Shown here one piece after another: positions 6,730 to 13,294 of a stretch of DNA of 13,294 bases. The notes under the pieces are model-generated. The model was given only the letters and a program-made list of their open reading frames with translations. It was not told the DNA's origin and did not search any database. The stretch is from an uncultured Planctomycetaceae bacterium (lineage in GTDB: Bacteria > Planctomycetota > Planctomycetia > Pirellulales > Pirellulaceae). Made by a program: the position numbers and the translations under genes. Positions within the stretch are counted from its first letter, which is position 1, and each line of letters starts with the position of its first letter. Location of the stretch: contig CAIYOB010000536.1 in the NCBI GenBank assembly GCA_903927685.1, positions 1-13,294 on the forward strand, in the 5' to 3' direction.

Positions 6730-7695
6730 ATGCCGAAGCGATCAGCACCCCCGTCCGCAGGGCTGGGCGTCGAGAACGAGACGCGAAAGCGGAGGGGCAT
6801 GCCTCGCCCGCGAAAGAGGACCGCGGGAGGCCGGGGATCCCGGCTGCCGCTGGCCGTGCTGGCGGGCGACGTCACCGAGCGCAAGCGGCCGCGTGTGGCT
6901 CTGAGGCGGCTCCAGGCGGAACTCGAGCGGCAGGTCACGGACCGCACGTCGCAACTGGCCGCAGCCAATGCGAACCTGCAGGAACAGGTCGCACAGCTGC
7001 GTGCTGAGCAGAAAGTCCTGCTGGGGCAGCTGCAAGCCAGCGACCACGAACGCCGGCTGGTCGCGTACGAGTTGCACGACGGAGTGTCGCAGCAGCTGCT
7101 CGGGGCCAAGATGCTGTTCGAATCGCACCAGCGGTCCCTGGGGCAGGAGTATCGCGAGACGGGAGCCGCGTATCACGAGGGCATGGAAGCCCTGGTGCGC
7201 GCCGCGGCCGAAGTCCGCAGTCTGATGAATCGGCGGAGAAACTCGGTGCTGGAGCGGGACGGATTGGTGGCGGCGATTGCCGAGGTGGGCGCGCAGCTGC
7301 AGGCCGCGCCCGGCGCACCGCGAGTCGAGTTTCGCCACGCGGTTCAGTTCCAGCACTTGGAGTCGATCCTGGAGGATTCACTGTTCCGGATGGCCCAGGA
7401 GGCGCTGGGCAACGCCTGCCGCCACAGCCGGAGCGACGTGGTGCGGGTGACGCTCACGCAAATCGACGCGCGGGTGACGTTGGATGTTCGCGACTGGGGC
7501 ATCGGCTTTGACCGGGCCGCGGTCCGGCAGGACCGCTTGGGGCTGGAATCGCTCCGCGAGCGGGCCCACTTGCTCGGTGGGCGTCTGGTGCTCGAAACGT
7601 CCCCGGGACGCGGGACCCGCGTGCGGGTCACATGCCCGCTGCCCCAAGCCGGCGGCCCGGTGGGGAGTAAGTGTGTCGAAGGCCGAGACCAGTGA
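6730..7695 (+). CDS. HisKA_3 (NarL/DegS-type) sensor histidine kinase, no sensor domain
   Basis: The start is the ATG at 6730, preceded by GAGGAG; earlier in-frame codons look non-coding. The 321-residue protein has a basic N-terminus, then GDVTERKR (46-53), the exit motif of a PAS/PAC domain, with no PAS domain before it. A coiled-coil stretch follows (about 55-105; AELERQVTDRTSQLAAANAN). The phosphoacceptor motif is YELHDGVSQQL (His116, typical HisKA_3). The ATP-binding domain has an N box with EALGNACRHS (N228), DWGIGFD (D255) and a G-rich end (GLESLRERAHLLGGRL). Such kinases phosphorylate LuxR/NarL-type response regulators; none is encoded in the window. With no membrane segment it should be cytosolic and probably senses through a partner. 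Only 6 bases separate it from kaiC, so KaiC or KaiB is the obvious candidate partner (inference). Confidence 0.88.
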   Translation: MPKRSAPPSAGLGVENETRKRRGMPRPRKRTAGGRGSRLPLAVLAGDVTERKRPRVALRRLQAELERQVTDRTSQLAAANANLQEQVAQLRAEQKVLLGQLQASDHERRLVAYELHDGVSQQLLGAKMLFESHQRSLGQEYRETGAAYHEGMEALVRAAAEVRSLMNRRRNSVLERDGLVAAIAEVGAQLQAAPGAPRVEFRHAVQFQHLESILEDSLFRMAQEALGNACRHSRSDVVRVTLTQIDARVTLDVRDWGIGFDRAAVRQDRLGLESLRERAHLLGGRLVLETSPGRGTRVRVTCPLPQAGGPVGSKCVEGRDQ

Positions 7696-7701
7696 GGCTT
7701 A

Positions 7702-9468
7702 ATGGGGGGGATTATGAGCGAGGTTGCTGTTCCCGTGCACGCTCAGTTGGCCAAGTCGCCGACCGGCATTCCGGGCTTGGACGAAATTACCGACGGCGGG
7801 CTGCCGCGCGGACGCCCGACCTTGATCTGCGGGAACGCGGGCTGTGGGAAGACCCTGTTGGCCATGGAATGCCTGCTGCGCGGGGCCACCGAGTATGGCG
7901 AGCCGGGCGTGTTCGTGGCCTTTGAGGAGACGGCGCGGGAACTGGCCGAAAACGTGCGTTCCCTGGGCTTCGACTTGGACCAGCTGGTGGCCCAGCGCAA
8001 GCTGATCGTCGACCACGTGCATCTCGAACCCAGCGAGATGGCCGAGACGGGGGAGTACGACCTGGAGGGCCTGTTCATTCGCCTCGGGCACGCGATCGAC
8101 TCGATCGGCGCCCGACGGGTGGCCTTGGACACGATCGAACTGCTGTTCGCTGGGTTGGCCAACCAGTTGCTGATCCGAGCCGAGCTGCGGAGGCTGTTCC
8201 GCTGGTTGAAGGACAAGGGAGTCACGGCGATCATCACCGGGGAACGCGGCGATGGGGCGCTCACGCGGCAGGGCCTGGAAGAGTACGTCTCCGACTGTGT
8301 GATCGCCTTGGACCATCGGGTGAGCGAGCAGATCTCGACCCGGCGCCTGCGGGTGGTCAAGTATCGCGGCTCGGCCCACGGGACCAACGAGTACCCGTTC
8401 CTGATCGACGAGAGCGGCATTTCCGTGCTGCCCGTCACCTCGCTGGGACTGCAGCACTCGGCACCTACCGAGCGGATCTCCAGCGGCATCCCGCGGTTGG
8501 ATACGATGCTGGGCGGCCAGGGCTACTACCGCGGATCGAGCATCCTGGTGTCGGGCACGGCGGGGACCGGGAAAACCAGCTTGGCGGCGCACTTCATCGA
8601 CAGCGCTTGCCGCCAGGGGCAGCGAGCGATATTTTTCGCCTTTGAAGAGTCGCAGGCCCAATTGGTTCGCAACATGCAGTCGATCGGCATCGACCTGAAG
8701 CCCTGGCTGGCAGCGGGGTGCCTGCGGTTCCATGCCTCGCGGCCGACCTTGCACGGCCTGGAGATGCACTTGGCGACGCTGCACCGCTTGATCGACCAGT
8801 TCCAGCCGCAGGTGGTCGTGGTCGATCCGGTCAGCAACTTCATCTCTGCGGGCACGACGACGGAGTTGCATGTCATGCTCGTGCGGCTGATCGACTTTCT
8901 GAAATCCCGGGGGATCACGGCCCTGTTGACCGCCCTGACCAGCGACGGTCCGCGCGAGCAGACGGAATCCGGGGTCTCGTCGATCATGGACACCTGGCTG
9001 CTGCTGCGTGATATCGAGCTGGGCGGAGAGCGCAACCGCTGTCTGTACATCCTGAAGTCGCGCGGGATGGCGCACTCGAACCAGTTGCGGGAGTTCCTCT
9101 TGACGCCCCGCGGCGTCGAACTGCTCGACGTCTACGTGGGGCCGGAAGGGGTGCTCACCGGATCGGCGCGGCTGGCGCAGGGGGCCCGGGCGGAAGCCGT
9201 GCGCGTGGTCCAGCAGCAGGAATTGGAGGCCAAACAACGCGAGTTGGAGCGGCTCCGCCAAGCCCTGGACGCGCAGATCGCCTTGTTGCAGGCCGAGTTC
9301 CAGGCCAAGGAGGACGAGTTGACGCGGAGCATCTCGCAACACGTCTCCCGAGGGGAGCAAATGGCTCACGACCGTGTCGCGATGGCTCGCAGCCGCGGCG
9401 CGGACCCGGGACAACCGTCCGCCTCCCCAGCCACCGCCTTGCCCCTCGGCGCGGAAGGGCGCTCATGA
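7702..9468 (+). CDS. kaiC: KaiC circadian-clock-type ATPase/autokinase with coiled-coil tail
   Basis: The 588-residue protein has tandem RecA-like domains. CI has Walker A GNAGCGKT (44-51) and the catalytic acidic pair E75-E76 (VAFEE). CII has Walker A GTAGTGKT (285-292) and E315-E316 (FAFEES). Both domains open with the family phrase: [17 protein letters not shown] and [18 protein letters not shown]. The CII phosphorylation loop reads T421-E-S-G-V-S426-S427, aligning with T426, S431 and T432 of Synechococcus KaiC, so the Thr of the S/T pair is Ser here. KaiC CI hydrolyses ATP slowly and CII cycles through autophosphorylation. After [11 protein letters not shown] (483-493) comes a charged coiled coil to about residue 560, instead of the short KaiA-binding tail of cyanobacterial KaiC. 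An alternative start is the ATG at 7714, after a G-run; GAGG at 7694-7697 favours 7702. It overlaps kaiB by ATGA. Confidence 0.96.
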   Translation: MGGIMSEVAVPVHAQLAKSPTGIPGLDEITDGGLPRGRPTLICGNAGCGKTLLAMECLLRGATEYGEPGVFVAFEETARELAENVRSLGFDLDQLVAQRKLIVDHVHLEPSEMAETGEYDLEGLFIRLGHAIDSIGARRVALDTIELLFAGLANQLLIRAELRRLFRWLKDKGVTAIITGERGDGALTRQGLEEYVSDCVIALDHRVSEQISTRRLRVVKYRGSAHGTNEYPFLIDESGISVLPVTSLGLQHSAPTERISSGIPRLDTMLGGQGYYRGSSILVSGTAGTGKTSLAAHFIDSACRQGQRAIFFAFEESQAQLVRNMQSIGIDLKPWLAAGCLRFHASRPTLHGLEMHLATLHRLIDQFQPQVVVVDPVSNFISAGTTTELHVMLVRLIDFLKSRGITALLTALTSDGPREQTESGVSSIMDTWLLLRDIELGGERNRCLYILKSRGMAHSNQLREFLLTPRGVELLDVYVGPEGVLTGSARLAQGARAEAVRVVQQQELEAKQRELERLRQALDAQIALLQAEFQAKEDELTRSISQHVSRGEQMAHDRVAMARSRGADPGQPSASPATALPLGAEGRS

Positions 9469-9797
9469 CCGACCACCAAGAGCCCGGGAACTCAGGAATC
9501 ACGTGGATCCTGCGATTGTACGTGGCGGGGCAGACGCCCCGCAGCGTGCGGGCGGCCAGGAATCTGCGGGGCATCTGTGAGGCCTACCTGGCCGGCAGCT
9601 ATCGCATCGAAGTCGTCGACCTGGTCGACCATCCCAGCCGGGCACGCGAAGACGAAATCGTGGCGATTCCGACGCTGGTCCGCAGACTTCCGGAGCCCGT
9701 GCGGAGGGTCATCGGCGACCTGGGCGATACCGAGCGCGTGTTGGTGGGGCTGGAGATTCGGACGGCCGACCGGGAGTGCGGGGGGCGGCCGCGATGA
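9465..9797 (+). CDS. kaiB: KaiB clock protein
   Basis: This 110-residue protein matches KaiB along its length: [15 protein letters not shown] (16-30), [20 protein letters not shown] (46-65), [20 protein letters not shown] (67-86) and ERVLVGLE (90-97). The prolines P69, P76 and P78 correspond to those in the fold-switching region of Synechococcus KaiB. The Gly-Leu-Asp near the end of the switch region is Gly-Leu-Glu here. KaiB changes from a tetrameric ground fold to a thioredoxin-like monomer that binds the KaiC CI ring and ends the phosphorylation phase. The start codon overlaps the kaiC stop (ATGA), and its own stop overlaps the next start in the same way, so expression should be tightly coupled. 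The cyanobacterial acidic C-terminal tail is replaced by a short basic one. Confidence 0.95.
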   Translation: MTDHQEPGNSGITWILRLYVAGQTPRSVRAARNLRGICEAYLAGSYRIEVVDLVDHPSRAREDEIVAIPTLVRRLPEPVRRVIGDLGDTERVLVGLEIRTADRECGGRPR

Positions 9798-12520
9798 GAG
9801 ACAGGGTCCAAAGTCCCGATTTGATCCGGCTCACGGCGGAGATCCAGGAGCTGCGGCAGGAGCTGGCGGAAGCCCGCGCAGCCCTGGACGCCATTCGCTG
9901 CGGAGACGTGGACGGGGTCGTGGTCGAGCATGCGGACGGACCGCGTGTCTACGCGCTGACCGGCAGGGATGAATCGTACCGCATCCTGGTGGAAGCCATG
10001 CCCCAAGGGGCCGCGGTCTTGACGGGCGACGGCGTGATTGCGTACGGCAACTCCTCGCTGGCGGTGCTGCTTGGCCTCCGCGCATCCGACCTCTTGGGCC
10101 GGCCCTTTGGCGAATTCATAACCCCCGAGAGCGTGCCAGTCTTCGAATCCCTGCTGCGGACCAGCGCCGCGGAGACCGGCCGCGGCGAAGTTCTGTTGTC
10201 GCCGGGCCACGGGGCGCACGTGCCGACGCTCCTGGCCCTGCAACAGTTCCAGGCCGGCGGAACGCGCTGGGTCGCGCTGGTGGTCACGGATCTGAGCGAA
10301 CAGAAACGTCACCAGGAGACCCTGCAGCGCACGCGCTCGCTGCTGGAGACGCTGCTGATCCAGGCCCCCATCGGGTTTGCCTATTTTGACCGCGATCTGC
10401 GGTACGTGCTGATCAACGATCGGCTGGCGGAAATCAACGGGATCCCTGTCGACTCGCACCTGGGCAAGCGGATCCATGAACTGCTGCCGACGGTTGCCTC
10501 CCAGGTCGAAGGAATCGCAAGCACAGTCCTGGCGACCGGCCGGGAAGTCCGAGACACGGAAACAACTGGCGAGACGCCGGCGCTTCCGGGCGTGGCGCGG
10601 TCCTGGAACACGAATTGGTATCCCATTCGCAACGTCCGCGGCGCCATCGACGGCTTGGGCGTCGTTGTGGAGGAGACCACTCAGCGCAAGCAGAGCGAGG
10701 CCGCCCTGCGGGCGAGCGAAGAGAGATATCGAACGCTATTCGAAAACTCCCGCGATGCGATCATTACCCTGGATCTTGCCGGGCGCTGCCTGGACTGCAA
10801 TCAAGCCGCGGTGGCGATGTTCGGTTTTGCGAACAAGCAGGCGCTGCTGGCTCAAGACGTCTATGCCCTGTCGGCGGCCCATCAAGCCGGCGGCCAGGAT
10901 TGTCGCGAGGCAGTCGCGGAGCAGATCGCGAGGAGCAAGACTCTGGCCCAGGGGCAGCATCTGGTCGAGTGGTTGAATCGGCGGGCGGACGGCACCGTGT
11001 TCCGTTCTGAGGTGTCCTTGAGTTTGATCGACATCCAGGGCCAGTTGGTGGGGAGGTGCCTGGTGCGTGACATCACCGAACGCAAGCAGGCGGAGACGGA
11101 ACTGTGTCGGGCCAGAGATGCGGCTGAGGTGGCCAACCGCGCCAAGAGCTTCTTCCTGGCCAATATGTCGCACGAGATCCGCACCCCGCTGACCGCCATC
11201 CTGGGCTTCTCGCAGCTCCAGCTCAACGATCCGGCCATCTCCGCGACGCACCGGCAGCAGTCAAGTCGGATCAGCCGCGCGGGCGAGCACTTGCTGAGCG
11301 TCATCAACGAGGTCCTGGAGATGGCCCGCGTCGAATCCGGTCTCGTCGAGCTCCATCCGGCCGCCCTGGCCCCCTGTCTGCTGTTGGACGACCTGGAACA
11401 GATGTTCAGCCAGCGCGTACAAGGCAAGGGGTTGCGGCTGAGCGTCGAATGCCGCGACGAACTGCCACATTGCCTCATCGCGGACGAGGTCAAACTCCGC
11501 CAGATGCTGATCAACCTGCTCGGCAACGCGGTGAAATTCACCCCGCCGGGAGGTGCGATCACCTTGCGAGTACGAGTATCCCAGGAGTCGGAGGGCGAGT
11601 TCCGGTTCGAGGCGGAGGTTCAGGACAGCGGCCCGGGGATCGCTCCGGCGGATCTGCCGCGCGTGTTTGAGCCCTTCTTTCAAGCTCGGGCGGGTCGGGA
11701 GGCGGGCGGCGGCACGGGCCTGGGCCTGGCCATCAGCCGTGAATTTGCGCGGTTGATGGGCGGCGACCTGACAGTGGATTCGGAACTGGGCTACGGCAGC
11801 ATCTTCCGCCTGACCGTCCCTGTCCAGCGAGGCGACAGCGCCGGACTGTCGGTCGGGCCTGCCCGGCCCGTCCGAATGTCGCGGCTCGCGGCCGGGGCGC
11901 CCACTTGCCGGGTCCTGGTCGCCGATGACCACCCGGAACAGCGGGAGCTGCTCGAACGGCTGTTGGTCCCGGTCGGTTTCGAGGTCCGCACGGCGGAGAA
12001 CGGTGCCGAGTTGGTCTCGCAGTGCCGGGCTTGGTTGCCGCACCTGGTCGTCCTGGACCTGCGGATGCCGGTGCTGGACGGCATCCAGGCCGCACGCCAA
12101 ATCCGCGCCACGTACGGCTCGGCGGTCAAGCTGCTCGCTTTGAGCGCCAGCGTGTTTGCCGAAGAACAGCAGCGGGCTCTCGACGCGGGAATCGACGACT
12201 TCCTGGCCAAGCCGTTCCAGGGCCGAGAATTGCTGGAACGGATCAAGCAGCTGACGGGGGTGGAGTACGTCGCAGACAGAGGCCCGGTCGTGGAGCCAGC
12301 AGCGACGGCCGCTCCGGACCCCAGCCGGCTGTCGGCGGAAACAGCGGAAGCGTTTCGTCAAGCGGCTCGGAAGGCGGACTACGGCCGGCTGCTGACGCTG
12401 GTGAGCCAGGTGGGGACCGCTGACCCAGCCCTCGCCGCCCGGTTGGGAACCTTGGTCGAGTCCTTCGACTATGCGGCGCTGGAGAACTTGCTCGCGCAAT
12501 ATCGAGGCCCCGCCTCGTGA
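9794..12520 (+). CDS. Triple-PAS hybrid histidine kinase with C-terminal receiver
   Basis: I chose the ATG at 9794 because it overlaps the kaiB stop (ATGA); an in-frame GTG at 9776 is possible. The protein has 908 residues. It begins with a coiled coil (about 10-35), then [20 protein letters not shown], a segment typical of large PAS hybrid kinases. Three PAS/PAC units follow (about 63-170, 182-293 and 310-426), ending in DLSEQKR, ETTQRKQ and DITERKQ. The HisKA motif is [13 protein letters not shown] with His460. The ATPase domain has N578, DSGPGI (D611), FEPFF and [11 protein letters not shown]. The receiver is about 705-825, with acidic pair D711-D712, phosphoacceptor D755 (VVLDLRMP) and K806 (FLAKPF). 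The C-terminal helical tail lacks a phosphotransfer His. There are no membrane helices, so it is cytosolic. It lacks the KaiB-like domain of SasA, so any link to KaiC would use PAS or coiled-coil contacts (inference). Confidence 0.93.
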   Translation: MRDRVQSPDLIRLTAEIQELRQELAEARAALDAIRCGDVDGVVVEHADGPRVYALTGRDESYRILVEAMPQGAAVLTGDGVIAYGNSSLAVLLGLRASDLLGRPFGEFITPESVPVFESLLRTSAAETGRGEVLLSPGHGAHVPTLLALQQFQAGGTRWVALVVTDLSEQKRHQETLQRTRSLLETLLIQAPIGFAYFDRDLRYVLINDRLAEINGIPVDSHLGKRIHELLPTVASQVEGIASTVLATGREVRDTETTGETPALPGVARSWNTNWYPIRNVRGAIDGLGVVVEETTQRKQSEAALRASEERYRTLFENSRDAIITLDLAGRCLDCNQAAVAMFGFANKQALLAQDVYALSAAHQAGGQDCREAVAEQIARSKTLAQGQHLVEWLNRRADGTVFRSEVSLSLIDIQGQLVGRCLVRDITERKQAETELCRARDAAEVANRAKSFFLANMSHEIRTPLTAILGFSQLQLNDPAISATHRQQSSRISRAGEHLLSVINEVLEMARVESGLVELHPAALAPCLLLDDLEQMFSQRVQGKGLRLSVECRDELPHCLIADEVKLRQMLINLLGNAVKFTPPGGAITLRVRVSQESEGEFRFEAEVQDSGPGIAPADLPRVFEPFFQARAGREAGGGTGLGLAISREFARLMGGDLTVDSELGYGSIFRLTVPVQRGDSAGLSVGPARPVRMSRLAAGAPTCRVLVADDHPEQRELLERLLVPVGFEVRTAENGAELVSQCRAWLPHLVVLDLRMPVLDGIQAARQIRATYGSAVKLLALSASVFAEEQQRALDAGIDDFLAKPFQGRELLERIKQLTGVEYVADRGPVVEPAATAAPDPSRLSAETAEAFRQAARKADYGRLLTLVSQVGTADPALAARLGTLVESFDYAALENLLAQYRGPAS

Positions 12521-12585
12521 CAACGATGCGGCTCGTTCATCTTGACGGAGATCCACAATCCCGGGCCGGCTCTTGGAGGAAGATG

Positions 12586-13068
12586 ATGGAAGTTTTGCTC
12601 AAAGTACTGTATGGCGATGATCATGTCGGGCAAGAGACCACAATTCCACTTCCCAAATGTCTTATTGGACGCAACCCGGAGTGCCATCTCCGGTTCCAGC
12701 ATCCGGCGGTCAGCCGCCGCCATTGCGTCGTGTACGTGCGCCAGGGTCGAGTCTTCGTCCGCGACCTGGGCAGTCACAACGGGACGTCGTTGAATGGCCG
12801 ATTGCTTTGCGACGATCAGGAACTCAAGACCGGGGATGAGTTGCAACTGGGCCCAGTCTTTCTCGAGGTGCAGATCCTCCTCGACATCTTCGCCGACGAG
12901 CCGGCGGACTGCGACGCGGCACATTCCACGGCGTCTCAGCTCCCCGTCGTTTCGTCCCAGAGCATCCGCGGAGTGGACAAGGACAGCATTGCCGCTTGGC
13001 TTGCGAAAGGCGTCGTGCCAACGCCGCAAGACACGGCCAACGATTCACAGACCCGCCTGATTCGGTAG
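12586..13068 (+). CDS. Small FHA-domain phosphothreonine-binding protein
   Basis: This 160-residue protein starts at the ATG at 12586, with GGAGGA (12575-12580) 5 bases upstream. A GTG at 12517, overlapping the kinase stop as GTGA, is an in-frame alternative that would add 23 residues outside the domain. The FHA core has all signature elements: LIGRNPECHLRF (26-37, G28-R29), AVSRRH (41-46, S43 and H46), DLGSHNGTSLNG (60-71, N65 and N70). FHA domains bind phosphothreonine peptides. The last 60 residues are polar and probably disordered, with one short helix (DSIAAWLAKG). The first roughly 100 bases use A/T-ending codons more than the neighbouring genes do, which may mark a different origin. 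It is the last gene of the kai cluster and could read phosphorylated KaiC or a kinase substrate; that role is inference only. Confidence 0.87.
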   Translation: MEVLLKVLYGDDHVGQETTIPLPKCLIGRNPECHLRFQHPAVSRRHCVVYVRQGRVFVRDLGSHNGTSLNGRLLCDDQELKTGDELQLGPVFLEVQILLDIFADEPADCDAAHSTASQLPVVSSQSIRGVDKDSIAAWLAKGVVPTPQDTANDSQTRLIR

Positions 13069-13294
13069 TCTGCCGCCGGGTACACGCGACGACCTGGCCC
13101 CGGCCCGACACCGGGTTCCTGGGCACCCGAATCCTCGCCGCGTCTTGTCAAGCAGGTGTGAAATGGTAGCATCTTAGGGATGTTTTGTGACTCTTACCCA
13201 AATCTGCAGCCCCGATTAATTGATAAGAAATTGCTTTTCCGCCACAGGACTGAGGCTAAGCAGGGAAACGTGGTGAAGTCAAGGGGGGCTGGCG
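13069..13294. other. Terminal non-coding segment after the FHA gene
   Basis: No supported gene is present. The short stem CGGGT...ACCCG (around 13115-13132) is a weak candidate for the end of the kai transcript. From 13141 to 13260 the composition is 66 of 120 A/T by my count, clearly above the rest of the window. A GTGGTGAAG near 13270 could be the start of the next gene, but too little sequence remains to judge. Confidence 0.4.
13145..13172 (+). promoter_or_regulatory. Possible promoter for a gene beyond the window
   Basis: TTGTCA (13145-13150) and TAGCAT (13167-13172) are separated by 16 bases, matching the sigma-70 consensus at five of six and four of six positions. They lie in the more AT-rich terminal segment, pointing rightward. 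No complete gene follows in the window. Confidence 0.3.

Noticed and set aside
7699..9414. 571-residue open frame on the minus strand opposite kaiC
   Set aside because: It mirrors kaiC codons, has no domain, and kaiC is unambiguous on the plus strand.
12320..12517. Hpt phosphotransfer domain at the end of the hybrid kinase
   Set aside because: The helical tail has no conserved His in an Hpt-like motif; it matches the ordinary C-terminal extension seen in such hybrids.
9794..12520. SasA orthologue
   Set aside because: SasA begins with a KaiB-like thioredoxin domain; this kinase begins with a coiled coil and PAS domains and carries its own receiver.
11261..12556. 431-residue open frame on the minus strand opposite the hybrid kinase
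   Set aside because: Same high-GC shadow effect; no motif and it covers the conserved kinase and receiver domains.
13240..13294. Cobalamin riboswitch
   Set aside because: AGGGAA followed by GGTGAA and GGCTGGCG resembles the B12 core, but the stem that should flank the GGTG segment does not pair, the upstream half is not recognisable, and the window ends here.

Overview
The window is a GC-rich bacterial chromosome segment, most likely from a planctomycete. That placement is an inference. It rests on a DUF2961/GH172 secreted hydrolase, a small membrane protein with an N-terminal NPYxSP motif, high third-position GC, and several GC-rich palindromic intergenic repeats of a kind I associate with planctomycete genomes. 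No taxonomic marker gene is present.

Left part (1-5602): the 3' part of a large LptA/OstA-like protein gene, open at the window edge. It is followed by a hairpin-forming repeat element flanked by two near-identical copies of that gene's own last codons. Then come a small two-helix membrane protein (minus strand), a GH172-family secreted hydrolase (plus strand, divergent, with a candidate extended -10 promoter) and a secreted metallo-beta-lactamase-fold hydrolase (minus strand, convergent with the GH172 gene). Between the last two genes lies a segment with a long inverted repeat.

Middle part (5603-6729): a repeat-dense spacer holds a 20-bp tandem array, a perfect 8-bp hairpin, and a degenerate direct-repeat family with the core agaccttcgccgagc. 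It runs directly into an NlpC/P60-like reading frame with no convincing start, so that gene may have lost its 5' end.

Right part (6730-13068): a tight five-gene plus-strand cluster built around a Kai clock-type module. The order is a short cytoplasmic HisKA_3 sensor kinase, then kaiC (two RecA-like domains plus a coiled-coil tail), kaiB, a 908-residue triple-PAS hybrid histidine kinase with its own receiver, and a small FHA-domain protein. The gap between the first kinase and kaiC is 6 nt, and kaiC/kaiB and kaiB/hybrid kinase each overlap by ATGA, so these genes are very probably co-transcribed and translationally coupled. No kaiA, sasA-type (KaiB-domain) kinase or rpaA-type regulator is visible. 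The proposed reading, an inference, is a KaiA-less KaiBC timer or stress-state module. Its ATP-dependent phosphorylation and KaiB-binding state would be read by two histidine kinases and possibly by the FHA protein. The final 226 bases hold no supported gene and become noticeably more AT-rich.
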